A stretch of DNA of 64,000 nucleotides from Streptomyces ardesiacus (GTDB taxonomy: Bacteria > Actinomycetota > Actinomycetes > Streptomycetales > Streptomycetaceae), in assembly GCF_003112575.1 (NCBI RefSeq), contig NZ_BEWC01000006.1:1-64000 (forward strand), written 5' to 3'. Positions 1 to 9,042 of the stretch are shown here, one piece after another. The notes beneath the pieces were generated by a model that saw only the letters and a program-made list of their open reading frames with translations, was not told the DNA's origin and did not search any database. The first letter of the stretch is position 1. The number at the start of each line of letters is the position of its first letter. Both the position numbers and the translations under genes were made by a program.

Positions 1-75
1 TGGTTCATCGTTCGACTTGCATGTGTTAAGCACGCCGCCAGCGTTCGTCCTGAGCCAGGATCAAACTCTCCGTGA
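1..75 (-). rRNA. 16S ribosomal RNA, 5' end (partial)
   Basis: Read on the minus strand, bases 75 to 1 give the universal 5' end of bacterial 16S rRNA, including the AGAGTTTGATCCTGGCTCAG primer site followed by the usual GACGAACGCTGGCGGCGTGC stretch. The mature 5' end is placed near base 75, just before the TCACGGAGAG that starts streptomycete 16S. The rest of the gene, and presumably 23S and 5S, lie outside the window to the left. Confidence 0.97.
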
Positions 76-463
76 ATGTTTACCCGTAATCGGGTGACAC
101 CACGAGAGCGGAACAGTCGGAGGAATGATCCGACCGTTCACAGCGTCCTCGCTGTGTATTTCAAAGGAACCTCAACCCGATCAGAGATCCGATCAGGTCG
201 GGGTATCAACATATCTGGCGTTGACTTTTGGCACGCTGTTGAGTTCTCAAGGAACGGACGCTTCCTTTGTACTCACACGAGATAATCTCTCGGGCTTTCC
301 TCCGGGCGCTTCCCTTCGGTGTTTCCAACACTATCAGGCTTTCCCGGTCCCTCTGACCACCGTCCTGCGGACATGCAGAAGGTGATCCAGAGTTAGGATC
401 TGATGAGTTGGGTACTGCCGCGGTCAGGGCGCGTCACATCGCACCTCTCAACCTCAGGCAGGA
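76..463 (-). other. rRNA operon leader (5' external transcribed region)
   Basis: This stretch lies between the 16S 5' end and the rRNA promoter and has no convincing gene. On the minus strand it holds the TTGAGAACTCAACAGCGTGC element (about 228-250) typical of actinobacterial rRNA leaders and spacers, where it takes part in antitermination or processing. More start sites are likely inside the leader, as streptomycete rrn operons usually have several promoters. Short reading frames here are by-products. Confidence 0.75.
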
Positions 464-469
464 GTAACG

Positions 470-499
470 ACTGTACACGGGGCCGCCGAACGGGTGCAA
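470..499 (-). promoter_or_regulatory. rRNA operon promoter (vegetative sigma type)
   Basis: On the minus strand TTGCAC (499-494) and TACAGT (475-470) are separated by 18 bases, a good match to HrdB-type promoters. A start near base 463 would give a leader of about 390 bases before 16S, in line with other streptomycete rrn operons. Other, weaker promoters may lie closer to the gene. Confidence 0.6.
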
Positions 500-511
500 A
501 TCCGTGGGAGA

Positions 512-527
512 TGTGGTCTAGACCTCT
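512..527. promoter_or_regulatory. DasR-type operator (dre) upstream of crr-ptsI
   Basis: The 16-base element TGTGGTCTAGACCTCT has a perfect inner palindrome GGTCTAGACC and closely matches the DasR consensus ACTGGTCTAGACCACT. DasR is the GntR-family repressor of N-acetylglucosamine and chitin use in Streptomyces and is known to control PTS genes. The site lies about 114 bases before the crr start and only 12 bases upstream of the -35 of the divergent rRNA promoter. Confidence 0.85.
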
Positions 528-640
528 ATTGGGAAGACTTATGCGGAACCGGTACTTCCTATGACATACCCTGCTGCTCAGTGTGCCGTCCGGGACAAGC
601 AGTGACGGCCCGTACAGATCTCCGCCCTGGGAGGCTTCCC

Positions 641-1090
641 ATGACCACCGTCTCGTCCCCGCTCGCAGGACGCGCCATCGGCCTGGCCGCCGTGCCCGAT
701 CCCGTCTTCTCCGGGGCCATGGTGGGCCCGGGCACCGCCATCGATCCCGTGCGGGAGCCCTCCGAGGCGGTCGCCCCGGTCGACGGCGTCATCGTTTCTC
801 TGCACCCGCACGCCTTCGTCGTCGTCGACGAGAGTGGGCACGGGGTGCTGACCCACCTCGGCATCGACACCGTGCAGCTCAATGGAGAGGGTTTCGAGCT
901 GCTGGTGAACAAGGGGGACACCGTGGTGCGCGGTCAGGGCGTGGTCCGCTGGGACCCCGCCGCGGTCGAGGCTGCGGGCAAGTCGCCGATCTGCCCGATC
1001 GTGGCTCTGGAAGCCACGGCCGAGGCGCTCACCGACCTCCTTGAGAAGGGCGACGTGAAGGCCGGCGAGAGTCTCTTCCTCTGGAAGTGA
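641..1090 (+). CDS. crr: PTS enzyme IIA, glucose family (Crr)
   Basis: Soluble EIIA of the sugar phosphotransferase system. It takes phosphate from HPr and passes it to EIIB for uptake of N-acetylglucosamine and related sugars. The 149-residue product is a normal single-domain IIA-Glc. The phospho-accepting histidine is H72 in the motif THLGIDTV, and H57 (HPHAF) is the partner histidine, matching H90 and H75 of E. coli. The ATG at 641 was chosen over an upstream in-frame extension because it gives the family length and follows a purine-rich ribosome site (CTGGGAGG). ptsI follows on the same strand 83 bases on. The DasR operator at 512-527 suggests repression that is lifted by glucosamine-6-phosphate. 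Confidence 0.95.
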   Translation: MTTVSSPLAGRAIGLAAVPDPVFSGAMVGPGTAIDPVREPSEAVAPVDGVIVSLHPHAFVVVDESGHGVLTHLGIDTVQLNGEGFELLVNKGDTVVRGQGVVRWDPAAVEAAGKSPICPIVALEATAEALTDLLEKGDVKAGESLFLWK

Positions 1091-1173
1091 CGCCCGTGCC
1101 GTCGCACGACGGCATCGTCGGCCGGCAGGACAACCACAGCGGCGGGATCCGCCGCATGATCGGGACGGGTGAG

Positions 1174-2844
1174 ATGGAGACAACGCTGCGAGGCGTCGGT
1201 GTGAGCCACGGTGTGGCGATCGGCGAGGTTCGGCACATGGGGACGGCGGTCCTGGAGCCGCCCGCGAAGCAGGTTCCGGCCGAGGACGCGGAGCGTGAGC
1301 AGGGGCGCGCCCGCAAGGCCGTGGAAGCTGTGGCGGCCGATCTCATGGCGCGCGGCAATCTGGCGGGGGGCGAGGCCCAGGCCGTGCTCGAGGCGCAGGC
1401 CATGATGGCCCAGGATCCCGAACTGATGGCGGACGTCGAGCGGCGGATCACGGTCGGGAGCACGGCGGAGCGCGCCGTGTACGACGCCTTCGCCGCGTAC
1501 CGTGCCCTTCTTGCCGGTGCCGGGGAGTACCTGGCCGGCCGCGTGGCGGACCTCGACGACGTGCGGAACCGTATCGTCGCCCGTCTGCTCGGGGTGCCGA
1601 TGCCGGGGGTGCCGGACAGCGACGAGCCGTACGTGCTCATCGCGCGGGACCTGGCGCCGGCCGACACCGCGCTGCTCGACCCGACCCTCGTCCTGGGTTT
1701 CGTCACCGAGGAGGGCGGGCCGACCAGCCACAGCGCGATCCTCGCCCGGGCGCTCGGTGTGCCCGCCGTGGTCGCCCTGCCGGGTGCCGGTGAGCTTCCC
1801 GAGGGCACCGTCGTCGCCGTCGACGGAAGCACCGGTGAGATCTTCGTGAACCCCGGTGAGGAGAAGAAGGCGCGGCTGGCGGCCGAGGCTGCCGAGCGCA
1901 AGGCGGCGCTCGCCGCGGCGACGGGGCCGGGCGCGACCTCGGACGGTCACAAGGTGCCGCTGCTGGCGAACATCGGCGGTCCCGCCGACGTACCCGCGGC
2001 GGTCGAGGCCGGCGCGGAGGGCGTCGGTCTGTTCCGCACCGAGTTCCTCTTCCTCGACGACAGTGAGAACGCGCCGTCGGAGGAGAAGCAGGTCACCGCC
2101 TACCGCCAGGTGCTGGAGGCGTTCCCGGAGGGCCGGGTCGTCGTGCGGGTGCTGGACGCGGGTGCCGACAAGCCGCTGGACTTTCTCACGCCGGGCGACG
2201 AGCCGAACCCGGCACTGGGCGTGCGGGGCCTGCGGACGCTGCTCGACCACCCCGACGTGCTGCGTACCCAGCTGACCGCGCTGGCCAAGGCGGCCGAGGG
2301 GCTGCCCGTCTACCTCGAAGTCATGGCTCCGATGGTGGCGGACCGGGCCGACGCGAAGGCGTTCGCGGACGCCTGCCGCGAGGCCGGGCTGCGGGCGAAG
2401 TTCGGCGCGATGGTGGAGATCCCGTCGGCCGCGCTGCGGGCCCGCTCGGTGCTGCAGGAGGTCGAGTTCCTGTCGCTGGGGACGAACGACCTCGCGCAGT
2501 ACACCTTCGCCGCCGACCGTCAGGTGGGTGCCGTGTCCCGTCTGCAGGACCCGTGGCAGCCGGCGCTGCTCGACCTGGTCGCGCTGTCGGCCGAGGCGGC
2601 GAAGGCCGAGGGCAAGAGCTGCGGTGTCTGCGGTGAGGCCGCTTCGGACCCGCTGCTGGCGTGTGTGCTGACCGGTCTCGGTGTCACCTCCCTGTCCATG
2701 GGCGCGGCGTCGCTGCCGTACGTCCGCGCGACCCTGGCGAAGTTCACGCTGGCGCAGTGCGAGCGTGCCGCGGCTGCCGCGCGGGCGACGGACAGTGCCG
2801 AGGAGGCACGGAACGCCGCGCAGGCGGTGCTGTCCGGCGAGTAG
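1174..2844 (+). CDS. ptsI: PTS enzyme I (phosphoenolpyruvate-protein phosphotransferase)
   Basis: Cytoplasmic enzyme I autophosphorylates from phosphoenolpyruvate and hands the phosphate to HPr, the first step of all PTS uptake. The 556-residue protein has the usual layout: N-terminal HPr-binding and phosphohistidine domain with H186 in GGPTSHSAIL, then a C-terminal PEP-binding TIM barrel including LFRTEFLF, the metal-binding EIPSA region, SLGTNDLAQYT and the active cysteine region SCGVCGEAA. The ATG at 1174 follows GGGTGAG and gives the family length; a longer frame from 1087 has no support. The gene is probably co-transcribed with crr. ptsH is not in the window. Confidence 0.97.
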   Translation: METTLRGVGVSHGVAIGEVRHMGTAVLEPPAKQVPAEDAEREQGRARKAVEAVAADLMARGNLAGGEAQAVLEAQAMMAQDPELMADVERRITVGSTAERAVYDAFAAYRALLAGAGEYLAGRVADLDDVRNRIVARLLGVPMPGVPDSDEPYVLIARDLAPADTALLDPTLVLGFVTEEGGPTSHSAILARALGVPAVVALPGAGELPEGTVVAVDGSTGEIFVNPGEEKKARLAAEAAERKAALAAATGPGATSDGHKVPLLANIGGPADVPAAVEAGAEGVGLFRTEFLFLDDSENAPSEEKQVTAYRQVLEAFPEGRVVVRVLDAGADKPLDFLTPGDEPNPALGVRGLRTLLDHPDVLRTQLTALAKAAEGLPVYLEVMAPMVADRADAKAFADACREAGLRAKFGAMVEIPSAALRARSVLQEVEFLSLGTNDLAQYTFAADRQVGAVSRLQDPWQPALLDLVALSAEAAKAEGKSCGVCGEAASDPLLACVLTGLGVTSLSMGAASLPYVRATLAKFTLAQCERAAAAARATDSAEEARNAAQAVLSGE

Positions 2845-2876
2845 GGCCGGGGTGCGGTCGCCGATGCGGCCGTGGT

Positions 2877-2910
2877 GCGGGGCGTTCCACCTTCGGGTGG
2901 GGCGCCCCGC
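2877..2910. terminator. Hairpin terminator between convergent genes
   Basis: A 15-pair stem (two G-U pairs) with a TTCG tetraloop: left arm 2877-2891, loop 2892-2895, right arm 2896-2910. It lies 32 bases after the ptsI stop and 6 bases beyond the stop of the convergent gene, so it can end transcription from both sides. There is no long T tract, as usual in Streptomyces. Confidence 0.8.
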
Positions 2911-2916
2911 CCGCGT

Positions 2917-3819
2917 TCAGTGGTGGTGTCCCGGTGGGAGCGGGTCCTCCCCGAGGTCGGGCGGTGCGCAGTAGTCGACGTTGGATTCCGGGGAGATGAG
3001 GTCGCCGGACTCGACGTCGGTGCAGTAGGCGTCGAAGACCTCGGCGGCGGTGAGGGGTTCGAGACCGTATCCCCGCAGGCGCCAGCCGTGGATGCGGTCG
3101 GGGCCGCTGGGCGGGCTGATGCGCATGACGAGTCCGCCGGGGCTGTGGGTCACCAGGCCGAGCGCGAGGACGCCGGTGAACTCCAGGGCCTCGGCCTCGT
3201 CGATGTGCGGGGTGCCGTCGGTCTCCTCGTCGACGAGGAGGGCGGAGACGAGGGTCTCCTCCGGGTGGCCGAAGACGCTGCAGACGAGGTGCCTGCTGCC
3301 CGGCGGGGCCGTCTCGAGGACGCGGTGCAGGAGCCGGGAGGCTCGGGTGAAGGCGGCCCGTCCGAGGTCCTCACCGCAGGTGGCGCAGTTTCCGAGGGTG
3401 GCGAGGAGGGTCGAGGTGTACTCCCAGGTGGCCTGGCGGACGGCTTCGTCGACGAGGGCGGGCAGCAGGTCGGTGAGGGACTGGCCCTCGTACGGAACGG
3501 TGGGGCCGTGGGCGGCCAGTTCAGCGGTGAAGCGGGCGCGGCTGGCGCGGGCGTCGGCGTCCAGGCCGGCCGCCGTGCAGAAGTCGGCGTACTCCTCCGG
3601 GTCGAAGAGGGCGACCGTGGTGTGGGCGCCCTCGGCCGCGCGTGCCCTGAGGAGGGCTTCAACCTGGCGGAGGTACACGGCGTGGTCGCGGAAGGTGAAG
3701 CTGCGGTAGCGCCGCATGGCGTGGAAGTCGTGTTCGTCGGTGAGCAGGCCGATGGTGCCCGCGATCTCGCGGCGCAGATCGCGTCGCATGGTCTGGTCGG
3801 ACTGGTCGGTGTGCGCCAT
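2917..3819 (-). CDS. Conserved hypothetical protein (300 residues)
   Basis: I do not recognise a family. The product is cytoplasmic by appearance, acidic, with no signal peptide or membrane segment. It has a CxxC pair (NCATCGEDL, about residue 145) and scattered cysteines that could bind a metal, but no catalytic signature. The N-terminal part is charged and helical (MRRDLRREIAGTIGLL). The ATG at 3819 is preferred over an upstream in-frame start because it is preceded by AGGGGGAAAA, a strong ribosome site. It is convergent with ptsI and upstream of the acetoacetyl-CoA synthetase gene on the same strand, 120 bases apart, so the two could be transcribed separately. Confidence 0.8.
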   Translation of the reverse strand: MAHTDQSDQTMRRDLRREIAGTIGLLTDEHDFHAMRRYRSFTFRDHAVYLRQVEALLRARAAEGAHTTVALFDPEEYADFCTAAGLDADARASRARFTAELAAHGPTVPYEGQSLTDLLPALVDEAVRQATWEYTSTLLATLGNCATCGEDLGRAAFTRASRLLHRVLETAPPGSRHLVCSVFGHPEETLVSALLVDEETDGTPHIDEAEALEFTGVLALGLVTHSPGGLVMRISPPSGPDRIHGWRLRGYGLEPLTAAEVFDAYCTDVESGDLISPESNVDYCAPPDLGEDPLPPGHHH

Positions 3820-3939
3820 TTTTCCCCCTGTGCACGGTCGATCAATGCTCACTCACAGTAATCGGGAGCACTGACAACGGCGCCGGGCGGACGCGGGAGC
3901 CGGCCGCGGTTCGGGGCGGTCGGCTCGTGGGCGTGCTGG

Positions 3940-5916
3940 TCAGGAGCGTTTGCGGGCGAGTTCCTCGTAGAAGTGGAGCAGGTCGAGGTTGTCGATGGAG
4001 CCGGGGTTGACCGCCTTGTCCAGCGGGGTGCCCTGGAGGAGGCGCTTGACCGGGACCTCGATGCGTTTGCCGGTGAGGGTGTGCGGGATGCCCGGGACCT
4101 CGATGACCTCGTCGGGGACGTGGCGCGGGGAGAGGTTGGCGCGGATGGTCTGCTTGATGCGGTCCAGGAGGGCGTCGTCGAGGGAGGCCCCGGGGGCCAG
4201 GTGCACGAACAGGGGCATCCAGTAGCCGCCGTCGGGCTGTTCGATGCCGATGACGAGGGATTCCTTGATCTCGGGGAGTCGCTCGACGGCTTCGTAGATG
4301 TCGGCGGAGCCCATGCGGACGCCCTGCCGGTTGAGGGTGGAGTCGGAGCGGCCGTGGATGACGACGGAGCCGCGGGAGGTGAGGGTGATCCAGTCGCCGT
4401 GCCGCCAGACGCCGGGGTAGGTGTCGAAGTAGCTGTCGTGGTACCGGCTGCCGTCGGGGTCGTTCCAGAAGCGGATCGGCATGGAGGGCATGGGCTTGGT
4501 GACGACCAGTTCGCCCACCTCGTCGGTGAGGGGGTTGCCGCTCGGGTCCCAGGACTGGAGGTCCGTGCCGAGGCCGGGGGCCTGGAGCTCTCCGATGTGG
4601 ACCGGGAGGGTGGGCACGGCGCCCGCGAAGCAGGAGCAGACGTCGGTGCCGCCGCTGACGGAGGCGATCCACAGGTCGGCGCCGCCGGCGGCGAACTCGT
4701 CGTGCAGCCAGCGGAAGCCGTCGGGCGGGAGCGGGGAGCCGGTGGTGGCGACGCACTGGATCGCGGAGAGGTCGAGGTCGCGGGCCGGGTGGACGTCGGC
4801 CTTGCGGCAGGCCATGACGTAGGCGGCGGAGGTCCCGAAGAGCGTGGCGCCGGTGCGTTCCGCGACGCGCCACTGGGCGTCGGTGGCCGGGAAGCCGGGG
4901 CTGCCGTCGTAGAGGACGATCGTGGTGCCGGTGAGCAGGCCGGAGACGAGGAAGTTCCACATCATCCAGCCGGTCGAGGTGTACCAGAAGAAGCGGTCCT
5001 CGGGACCGAGGTCGCAGTGCAGGCCGAGCTGCTTGAGGTGCTCGACGAGGATGCCGCCCTGGGACTGGACGATGGCTTTGGGCAGGCCGGTGGTGCCGGA
5101 GGAGTAGAGCACCCACAGGGGGTGGTCGAAGGGCACCTGCTCGAACTCGGGTTCCGTGTCCGCGGCCGTCAGGGTCCGCCAGTCCAGCGCGCCGTCGGGG
5201 GCGGGGGTGCCGAGGAGCGGGATGTGGACGACCGCGCGGAGGGTGGGCAGTTCCCTGCGGAGTTCGGCGACGGTGTCGCGGCGGTCGTGTTCCTTGCCGC
5301 CGTAGCGGTAGCCGTCGACGGTGAACAGGACGACGGGTTCGACCTGCTGGAAGCGGTCCAGGACACTGCGGGCGCCGAAGTCGGGCGCGCAGGAGGTCCA
5401 GACGCCGCCGACGGCCGCGGTGGCCAGGAGGGCGACCACGGCCTGCGGAATGTTGGGGAGGTAGCCGCTGACGCGGTCGCCCGGGCGTACGCCGAGGGTG
5501 CGCAGTTCGGCGGCGAGGGAGCCGACCTGGCGGCGCAGTTCGGCCCAGGTGACGGGGGTCGGTTCGTGGGTCTCGTCGACGTGCAGGAGGGCCGTTTCGT
5601 CCGGGCGGGTGCCGGCCGCGCGGAGGGCGTGTTCGGCGTAGTTCAGTGTGGCGCCCGGGAACCACGGGGCGCCGGGCATCGTCCGGTCGCCCAGTACGCG
5701 CGCGTAGGGGGTCGAGAAGCGGACGTCGAACCACTCCGTGACGGCTTTCCAGAAGGTGTCCAGGTGGTCGACGGACCAGCGGTGCAGGGCGGCGTATCCG
5801 CCGTCGGCGGGGGCTCCGTGGTGTTCGGCCGCCCAGGTCTGGAACCTGGTGATACGTGCCTGCTCGATGCGGTGGGCATCTGGCTGCCAGAGCGGCTGGG
5901 CGTTCTCGGTCGGCAT
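3940..5916 (-). CDS. Acetoacetyl-CoA synthetase
   Basis: ATP-dependent ligase of the acyl-adenylate superfamily that activates acetoacetate to acetoacetyl-CoA, feeding ketone bodies into central or polyketide metabolism. The 658-residue length fits this family. The phosphate-binding motif YSSGTTGLPK sits at about residues 271-280, and the C-terminal TGKRIEVPVK carries the conserved adenylation lysine. The N-terminal part has the acetyl-CoA synthetase-like domain (WFPGATLNYAEH). The ATG at 5916 follows a GGGAG site; the longer frame from 6030 has an implausible Arg-rich start. It diverges from the GH31 gene with 213 bases between. A short- or medium-chain acyl-CoA synthetase is the alternative, but length and the N-terminal domain favour acetoacetate. 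Confidence 0.9.
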   Translation of the reverse strand: MPTENAQPLWQPDAHRIEQARITRFQTWAAEHHGAPADGGYAALHRWSVDHLDTFWKAVTEWFDVRFSTPYARVLGDRTMPGAPWFPGATLNYAEHALRAAGTRPDETALLHVDETHEPTPVTWAELRRQVGSLAAELRTLGVRPGDRVSGYLPNIPQAVVALLATAAVGGVWTSCAPDFGARSVLDRFQQVEPVVLFTVDGYRYGGKEHDRRDTVAELRRELPTLRAVVHIPLLGTPAPDGALDWRTLTAADTEPEFEQVPFDHPLWVLYSSGTTGLPKAIVQSQGGILVEHLKQLGLHCDLGPEDRFFWYTSTGWMMWNFLVSGLLTGTTIVLYDGSPGFPATDAQWRVAERTGATLFGTSAAYVMACRKADVHPARDLDLSAIQCVATTGSPLPPDGFRWLHDEFAAGGADLWIASVSGGTDVCSCFAGAVPTLPVHIGELQAPGLGTDLQSWDPSGNPLTDEVGELVVTKPMPSMPIRFWNDPDGSRYHDSYFDTYPGVWRHGDWITLTSRGSVVIHGRSDSTLNRQGVRMGSADIYEAVERLPEIKESLVIGIEQPDGGYWMPLFVHLAPGASLDDALLDRIKQTIRANLSPRHVPDEVIEVPGIPHTLTGKRIEVPVKRLLQGTPLDKAVNPGSIDNLDLLHFYEELARKRS

Positions 5917-6129
5917 GGGGCGGCTCCCGGACTGTGCGCGTCGTGTGCGTCCTCCGCGCACGGGCTGGGGTGTGCGCGTGACGCGGCTGACAGGGACGAT
6001 GCCACGTGATCGACTTCCGCACCAGGGCACGCCTCACACAGTCGGTGACACGAAGATGTGGTCCGGTACCGGGTGAACGGCAGTTGAACGACGCCCACGC
6101 GCGCGGTCGTCGATGGCAGGGTGATCGGC

Positions 6130-8508
6130 ATGGACGGTCGTGACCTGGTGCGTTCGATGAAGACGGTCGGTTCGGCGGGGGTGGCGCAGGGGTTGCGTTC
6201 GGTGCGGGCGGCGTGGCGCGGTCGCCGTGCCGATGCCGCCGCGCTGCCCCGGCGGGGTGCGGAGCGGGCGCGGGTCCCGGGGGTGATGCGGGAGGTGGTG
6301 CCCGGCCCCGGGGGCGGTGTGATCCGGTTCGAGCGGTCGGAGCTGCGCGTCCTCGTCGCGGTGAACGGTGCCGTGTTCTGGGGGTGGGACGGCGCCGGGG
6401 CGGAGCCTTCCTACGCGTTGGCGGGCCGCTGTCCCGAGCCGGATCCGCGGGCGGTGCTGGAGCCGGACAAGGACGGCGGCCGGCGGGTGGTGGCGGAGCG
6501 GGTGACGGTGGCCGTGTCCCGCGACGGTGCGGTGGAAGTGCGCACGCCCGGGGGTGTCGTCCTGCGTCGTGAGCTGCCGCCCCGCTGGTGGGAGCCGGTC
6601 GACGGCGGGCCGGCGCGCTGGACGCAGCGGTCGGAGGTGGCGGCCGACGCGCGGTTCTTCGGGCTCGGTGGGCGGTCCGTGGGGCCCCGGCTGCGCGACG
6701 GCACGTACCGCCTGTGGAACTCCGGCCCGGGGGCGCCGTCCGCCGCCGGCGCGGACGCGGCGTCCGTCACGATGCCCGTGCAGATGGTGGTGGCCGACGC
6801 GGGGACGCATCTGGTCTTCCACGACACGTCGTGGGACGGCACGGTGGCGTTGCGCGAGGGCGAGGAGGGGGCGGGTTCCGGGCACGACCGGCCGGGGCGG
6901 AGTGTGCTGCGGATGGACGGCGGTCCGCTGCGGTGCTGGGTGACGGTGGGGACCCCCGCGCGCGTGCTGCTGGCCTGGGCGTCGCTGACCGGCGCGCCCG
7001 CGCTGCCGCCGGCGTGGGCGCTCGGGCACCATCACGCGCGGTCCGGGTGGGGCGACGAGCAGGAGCTGCGCCGGATCGTGGCCGGTCATCAGGAGCGCGG
7101 TCTGCCGCTGGACGCGGTGCATCTGGGTCTGGGGCACGCCGACGCCCAGCAGGTGTTCACCGTCGACGAGGAGCGGTTCCCGAAGCTGCCGGTGCTCGCC
7201 GAGGAGCTGCGCAGGGAGGGCGTCCGGCTGGTGTCGGCCGTCGAGCCCGCGGTCGTGGCCGCTCCCGGCAACGCCGTGTACGACGAGGGGGCGCGCGGGG
7301 ACGCGTTCGTGCGGGACGCCGCGGGGGCGGTCGTCCGGGGGGTGGGGCGGGCCGGGGACGTGGTCTTCCCGGACGTCACGCACGCGCGTGTGCGTGCGTG
7401 GTGGGGCGGACTGTACGAGGAACGGCTCGGGCAGGGGTTCGCCGGGTTCCGGCACGACCTCGACGCGCCCACGTCGTTCGCCGCCTTCGGGGAACCGACG
7501 CTGCCGCGGTCGGCGCGGCACGGGCTGGAGGGCCGGGGCGGCGACCACAGGGAGGCGCACAACGTCTACGCGCTGTGCGTGGCGCGGGCCGGGTACGAGG
7601 GGCTGCGGGCGCTGGCGCCCGACGAGCGGCCGTTCGTCCTCTCCCGTTCCGGGTGGGCCGGCCTGCAGCGCTACGGCGGTACGTGGTCGGGGGACGCGGT
7701 GACGGACTGGGCGGGGCTGCGGGCCGCGCTGGCGCGGGTGATGGGCCTCGGGCTGTGCGGGGTGCCGTACTCGGGGCCCGCCGTGGGCGGGTCCGGGAGG
7801 GCACCGTCGCCGGAACTGTATCTGCGGGGGCTGCAACTGGCCGCCCACCTGCCGCTGTTCCGCACGCACGCCGGAGAGCGGGCGGGCAGTCCGGAGCCGT
7901 GGGAGTTCGGGGCCGAGATCCTCGGGCACGCGCGCGCGGTGCTCGTCGAGCGGCGGCGGCTGCTGCCGTACTTCGTGACGCTGGCGCATCTGGCCCGGCG
8001 TACGGGCGCCCCCTACGTACGTCCGCTGTGGTGGCAGGCGCCGGAGGACCGGACGTTGCGGGACTGCGAGGACGCCTTTCTGCTGGGCGACTGTCTGCTG
8101 GTGGCTCCGGTGCTGCGCCCGGGAGCGGACCGGCGGGCGGTGCGGTTGCCTCGGGGGCGCTGGTACGACGTGCGGACGGAGCGGGCGTACGAGGGGCCCG
8201 CGCAGGTGCTCGTCGACGCCCCGGTGGAGCGGATTCCGGTGTTCGCGCGCGCGGGAGCGGTGCTTGCGGTGCGCGGGGAGGACGGGGCGCCGGAGCTGGA
8301 GGTGTGGGCGCCCGCGCGGGGGCGGACCGGCGGTGGGCTGGTCGTGCCCGACGCGGGCGACGGATGGGTGGAACCGGAGATCGAGCGGTACGTGTGCCGC
8401 TGGGAGGGGCGGCGGGTGGTCGTGGAGCGGTCGGGCGAGGACGGGGTGGGTGAGCCGTCCCGCCCGGTCCGCGTCCGTGGGCTGGCGGAGCGGACGGCTC
8501 AGATGTAG
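6130..8508 (+). CDS. Glycoside hydrolase family 31 (alpha-glucosidase-like)
   Basis: A retaining glycosidase expected to act on alpha-linked glucosides or xylosides in the cytoplasm; no signal peptide is seen. The 792-residue protein has an N-terminal beta-sandwich region, the family segment ALPPAWALGHHHARSGW at the start of the barrel, the nucleophile region GFRHDLDAPTSF (D443 proposed) and the acid/base region TWSGDAVTDW (D522 proposed). The nucleophile motif differs from the usual DMNEP: the Glu is Ala. The C-terminal part (LLVAPVLRPGADRRAVRLPRGRWYD) is typical of GH31. ATG 6130 follows AGGGTGATCGGC; a GTG at 6121 is an alternative. Its last 10 bases overlap the end of the convergent Nudix gene. 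Confidence 0.88.
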   Translation: MDGRDLVRSMKTVGSAGVAQGLRSVRAAWRGRRADAAALPRRGAERARVPGVMREVVPGPGGGVIRFERSELRVLVAVNGAVFWGWDGAGAEPSYALAGRCPEPDPRAVLEPDKDGGRRVVAERVTVAVSRDGAVEVRTPGGVVLRRELPPRWWEPVDGGPARWTQRSEVAADARFFGLGGRSVGPRLRDGTYRLWNSGPGAPSAAGADAASVTMPVQMVVADAGTHLVFHDTSWDGTVALREGEEGAGSGHDRPGRSVLRMDGGPLRCWVTVGTPARVLLAWASLTGAPALPPAWALGHHHARSGWGDEQELRRIVAGHQERGLPLDAVHLGLGHADAQQVFTVDEERFPKLPVLAEELRREGVRLVSAVEPAVVAAPGNAVYDEGARGDAFVRDAAGAVVRGVGRAGDVVFPDVTHARVRAWWGGLYEERLGQGFAGFRHDLDAPTSFAAFGEPTLPRSARHGLEGRGGDHREAHNVYALCVARAGYEGLRALAPDERPFVLSRSGWAGLQRYGGTWSGDAVTDWAGLRAALARVMGLGLCGVPYSGPAVGGSGRAPSPELYLRGLQLAAHLPLFRTHAGERAGSPEPWEFGAEILGHARAVLVERRRLLPYFVTLAHLARRTGAPYVRPLWWQAPEDRTLRDCEDAFLLGDCLLVAPVLRPGADRRAVRLPRGRWYDVRTERAYEGPAQVLVDAPVERIPVFARAGAVLAVRGEDGAPELEVWAPARGRTGGGLVVPDAGDGWVEPEIERYVCRWEGRRVVVERSGEDGVGEPSRPVRVRGLAERTAQM

Positions 8509-9035
8509 CGGCCCTCGAAGAACGCCCGTACGGCCTGGGTGTGGAGCGGGAAGGCGAGCTCCTCCGCCCGGCGCAGGAGGTGCCAGCCCTCGGTCTCGTC
8601 CGTGGGGGCGGAGGGCGGCAGGTTCTCGGCGGGCCGCTCGGGCAGCAGGCCGAAGAGCAGGAGGTGGCCGTCGGCCGCGCTCATGGCGTCGGCGAGGCGC
8701 ACGTCGCGGCTCGCGGCGTCGATGCCCGTCTCCTCCTTGAGTTCGCGGACGACGGCCTGCCGCCAGTCCTCCCGGTCGTCGACGTAGCCGCCCGGCAGGG
8801 CGACTCCCCCGCGCGCGGGGGTCACGGTGCGGGTGATGACGACCAGGGCGGTGCCCTGCGTGTCGTACACGGGCTGGAGGGCCACCGCGACCGGCAGCGG
8901 GTTGCGGTGGGCCACGGCGCCGCACGCGGGGCAGGTGCGGGGCCAGCCGGAGACGCCCTCTCCGTAGGGCGATCCGCAGCTCGAACAGTGGGAACCGGCT
9001 GCGGAGTTGGGAACGGAGGTTTGAGTTTCGGACAC
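8499..9035 (-). CDS. Nudix hydrolase with zinc ribbon (NudC-like architecture)
   Basis: A 178-residue hydrolase of nucleoside diphosphate-linked compounds. The Nudix box begins at GGYVDDRED and ends at RELKEETGI (about residues 79-102), with all metal-binding glutamates present. In front of it is a four-cysteine zinc ribbon (CSSCG ... CPACG, residues about 17-40), as in NUDIX proteins related to NADH pyrophosphatase, but the N-terminal NudC domain and the NADH signature are missing, so the substrate is uncertain. The GTG at 9035 has no clear ribosome site; a TACAGT -10 box ends 7 bases upstream, which suggests a leaderless message. The 3' end overlaps the GH31 gene by 10 bases tail to tail. 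Confidence 0.9.
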   Translation of the reverse strand: MSETQTSVPNSAAGSHCSSCGSPYGEGVSGWPRTCPACGAVAHRNPLPVAVALQPVYDTQGTALVVITRTVTPARGGVALPGGYVDDREDWRQAVVRELKEETGIDAASRDVRLADAMSAADGHLLLFGLLPERPAENLPPSAPTDETEGWHLLRRAEELAFPLHTQAVRAFFEGRYI

Positions 9036-9042
9036 GCGGCGG

